From Pseudomonadota bacterium (lineage in GTDB: Bacteria > Pseudomonadota > Gammaproteobacteria > Pseudomonadales > UBA5518), in contig CAUJIL010000167.1 in the NCBI GenBank assembly GCA_963204845.1, positions 1 to 7,519 on the forward strand: a DNA stretch of 7,519 bases, written 5' to 3'. Shown here in pieces: positions 6,396-7,519 of the stretch. Every line of letters starts with the position of its first letter. Positions within the stretch are counted from its first letter, which is position 1. The notes under the pieces were generated by a model that worked only from the letters and a program-made list of their open reading frames with translations, ran no database searches and was not told the DNA's origin. The position numbers were made by a program, and so were the translations under genes.

Positions 6396-7192
6396 CGGGA
6401 ATCTATCTGCCGCCTTCGATCCGCGGTTTCCAGCCGCGACACGTGGTATTCAGCACGTGGGTCGATCACATTCCTTTCGGCTACGACATCGTCGCGGCGC
6501 TGCGTCCGCGCCTGCTGGTCGAACTGGGTACGCACCAGGGGCTGTCGTACTTCACCTTCTGCCAGGCAATGAAGGAGAACGCGATCGACGGCCTGTGTTA
6601 CGCGGTCGATACCTTCCAGGGCGATGCGCATGCCGGCAGCTACGACGAGTCGGTGTTCAACCAGGTCAGCCAGCACAACCGCGAGCACTACCACGGTTTC
6701 TCGTACCTGATGCGCATGCTGTTCAACGACGCGTTGCGGCACTTCGCCGATGACACGATCGACCTGCTGCACATCGACGGCCTGCACACCTACGAGGCGG
6801 TCGCCGAGGATTTCGCCAACTGGTATCCGAAGGTCAGGCCCGGCGGCATCCTGCTGTTCCACGATGTGCAGGCGCGGCTGCAGGACTTCGGCGCGTGGCG
6901 CTTCTGGGACGAACTGCGCGCGCAGCACGAGACCTTCGCGTTCAACCACGGCTTCGGCCTTGGTGTGCTGCGCAAGCCGGGCGGACAGCGTGACGACGAT
7001 CAGCAACTGCTGCGCTTGCTGTTCGCGCGCGACGAGGAAACGGCTGCGGCGCTACGCGCGTTCTACGTGCATGCCAGTCGCCATTTCGACCTGCAACGCC
7101 GGGTGGCGCGCATTGGCAAGGGACCGGGCCAGGGCCAAGGGCAGGGCAAGCCGGGGCCCAAGGGGCCCGGGGCCGGGACAGGCGGCGCCTGA
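6392..7192 (+). CDS. Class I SAM-dependent methyltransferase (Methyltransf_24-like)
   Basis: The 266-residue protein starts at ATG 6392, with GGGAG six bases upstream and a four-base overlap with the glycosyltransferase stop. LLVELGTHQGLSYFTFCQAM (41-60) is motif I with the SAM-binding Gly-x-Gly-like turn, and VDTFQGD (72-78) carries an acidic residue expected to contact the ribose. IDLLHIDGLHTYEAVAEDF (123-141) and RPGGILLFHDV (149-159) match the Asp/His pattern seen in Methyltransf_24 and related sugar O-methyltransferases. The family methylates sugar hydroxyls or similar small acceptors; the exact target here is unknown. Residues 244-266 are a low-complexity Gly/Pro/Gln/Lys tail (GPGQGQGQGKPGPKGPG and onwards) that is probably disordered. 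The protein is cytosolic. The stop codon shares one base with the next gene's ATG (TGATG). Context points to methylation within the same glycan pathway. Confidence 0.8.
   Translation: MTGIYLPPSIRGFQPRHVVFSTWVDHIPFGYDIVAALRPRLLVELGTHQGLSYFTFCQAMKENAIDGLCYAVDTFQGDAHAGSYDESVFNQVSQHNREHYHGFSYLMRMLFNDALRHFADDTIDLLHIDGLHTYEAVAEDFANWYPKVRPGGILLFHDVQARLQDFGAWRFWDELRAQHETFAFNHGFGLGVLRKPGGQRDDDQQLLRLLFARDEETAAALRAFYVHASRHFDLQRRVARIGKGPGQGQGQGKPGPKGPGAGTGGA
7119..7180 (+). repeat. G-run-rich, structured 3' end of methyltransferase gene
   Basis: Nine or so runs of three or four G (for example 7126-7128, 7132-7134, 7139-7141, 7144-7146, 7153-7156, 7162-7165) lie on the coding strand within the low-complexity tail. 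They could form mRNA G-quadruplexes or GC-rich hairpins using the GGGGCCC copies at 7153-7159 and 7162-7168. The stretch ends about 12 bases before the next gene's ATG, where strong structure could affect coupled translation. Coding of the Gly/Pro tail may be the only cause. Confidence 0.45.
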
Positions 7193-7519
7193 TGCGCTTG
7201 ACCGTCATCGTCGTCGTGCACGAAATGCGGCGCGAGGCACCACGCACCCTGTTCGCGCTGACGCCGCGCTATCAACTCGGCGTGATGCCCGCGGACTACC
7301 AGGTGCTGGTGCTCGACCACGGTTCCCGGGAAGCCCTCGATCCGGCCGAGGTGGCCGGATTCGGCGCCAACTTCGAGTACCGTTTCGTGCCGACGGCGCA
7401 GAAGTCTCCGTGGCGGGCCCTGAACGAAGCAGTGGCGGCGCTGGATTCGACGCACGTGGCGCTGATGGTCGATGGCGCCCGCATCCCGACCCCGGGCGTG
7501 CTCGCCGGCATGGTCGAGG
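7192..7519 (+). CDS. Second GT2-like glycosyltransferase, N-terminal part (cut by window end)
   Basis: The frame from ATG 7192 stays open to the window edge, giving 109 complete codons and one extra base. LTVIVVVHEMRREAPRTL (3-20), DYQVLVLDHGS (35-45) and LNEAVAALDSTHVALMVDGARI (77-98) repeat the GT-A pattern of the gene at 5364-6395. Without gaps the first 107 or so residues match at about 40% by eye, so the two are tandem paralogues. Like the first copy it has Asp94-Gly-Ala-Arg where DxD is usual. The start is fixed by the TGATG junction with the methyltransferase stop and by the immediate hydrophobic strand. The ribosome site is poor, with only G-rich sequence upstream, which favours translation by coupling. 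Donor and acceptor cannot be told. The acceptor half lies outside the window. Confidence 0.75.
   Translation, partial: MRLTVIVVVHEMRREAPRTLFALTPRYQLGVMPADYQVLVLDHGSREALDPAEVAGFGANFEYRFVPTAQKSPWRALNEAVAALDSTHVALMVDGARIPTPGVLAGMVE

Overview
This GC-rich window (I estimate 65-70% G+C by eye) looks like a chromosomal segment of a proteobacterium. A high-GC gammaproteobacterium or a relative is my guess, from codon use and protein style; no marker gene fixes the taxon. Genes are closely packed, no stretch over 300 bases lacks a gene, and I see no rRNA, tRNA, CRISPR array or insertion sequence.

Layout. Positions 1-117 hold an imperfect 60-bp tandem repeat, whose second copy contains a perfect 8-bp hairpin just past the stop codon of the first gene. 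Two minus-strand genes follow. A TerB-like/DUF697-like protein (2283 to 1294) is upstream, and a class V PLP-dependent aminotransferase (1242 to 118) lies 51 bp downstream, perhaps in one transcript. A 128-bp divergent control region (2284-2411) separates them from the plus-strand genes.

The plus strand carries a monovalent cation:proton antiporter with a cytosolic TrkA-N/RCK-like domain (2412-4190). After a 98-bp gap with a plausible extended -10 promoter comes a small secreted glycine-zipper protein with a His-rich tail (4289-4624). A tight cluster follows: PAPS-type sulfotransferase (4640-5371), GT2-like glycosyltransferase (5364-6395), class I SAM-dependent methyltransferase (6392-7192), and a second GT2-like glycosyltransferase cut by the window end (7192-7519). 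The last three junctions overlap by 8, 4 and 1 bases, so these genes are almost certainly translated together.

How they may work together. The sulfotransferase, two related glycosyltransferases and methyltransferase are best explained as part of a locus that builds and decorates a surface or secreted glycan with sulfate and methyl groups. This is inferred from gene families and spacing; the product is unknown. The two glycosyltransferases are tandem paralogues that share a D-G-A-R motif where GT2 enzymes usually have DxD. That shared change and the unusual gene combination are the most interesting points here. The antiporter, TerB/DUF697 protein and aminotransferase look like ordinary housekeeping or stress genes.
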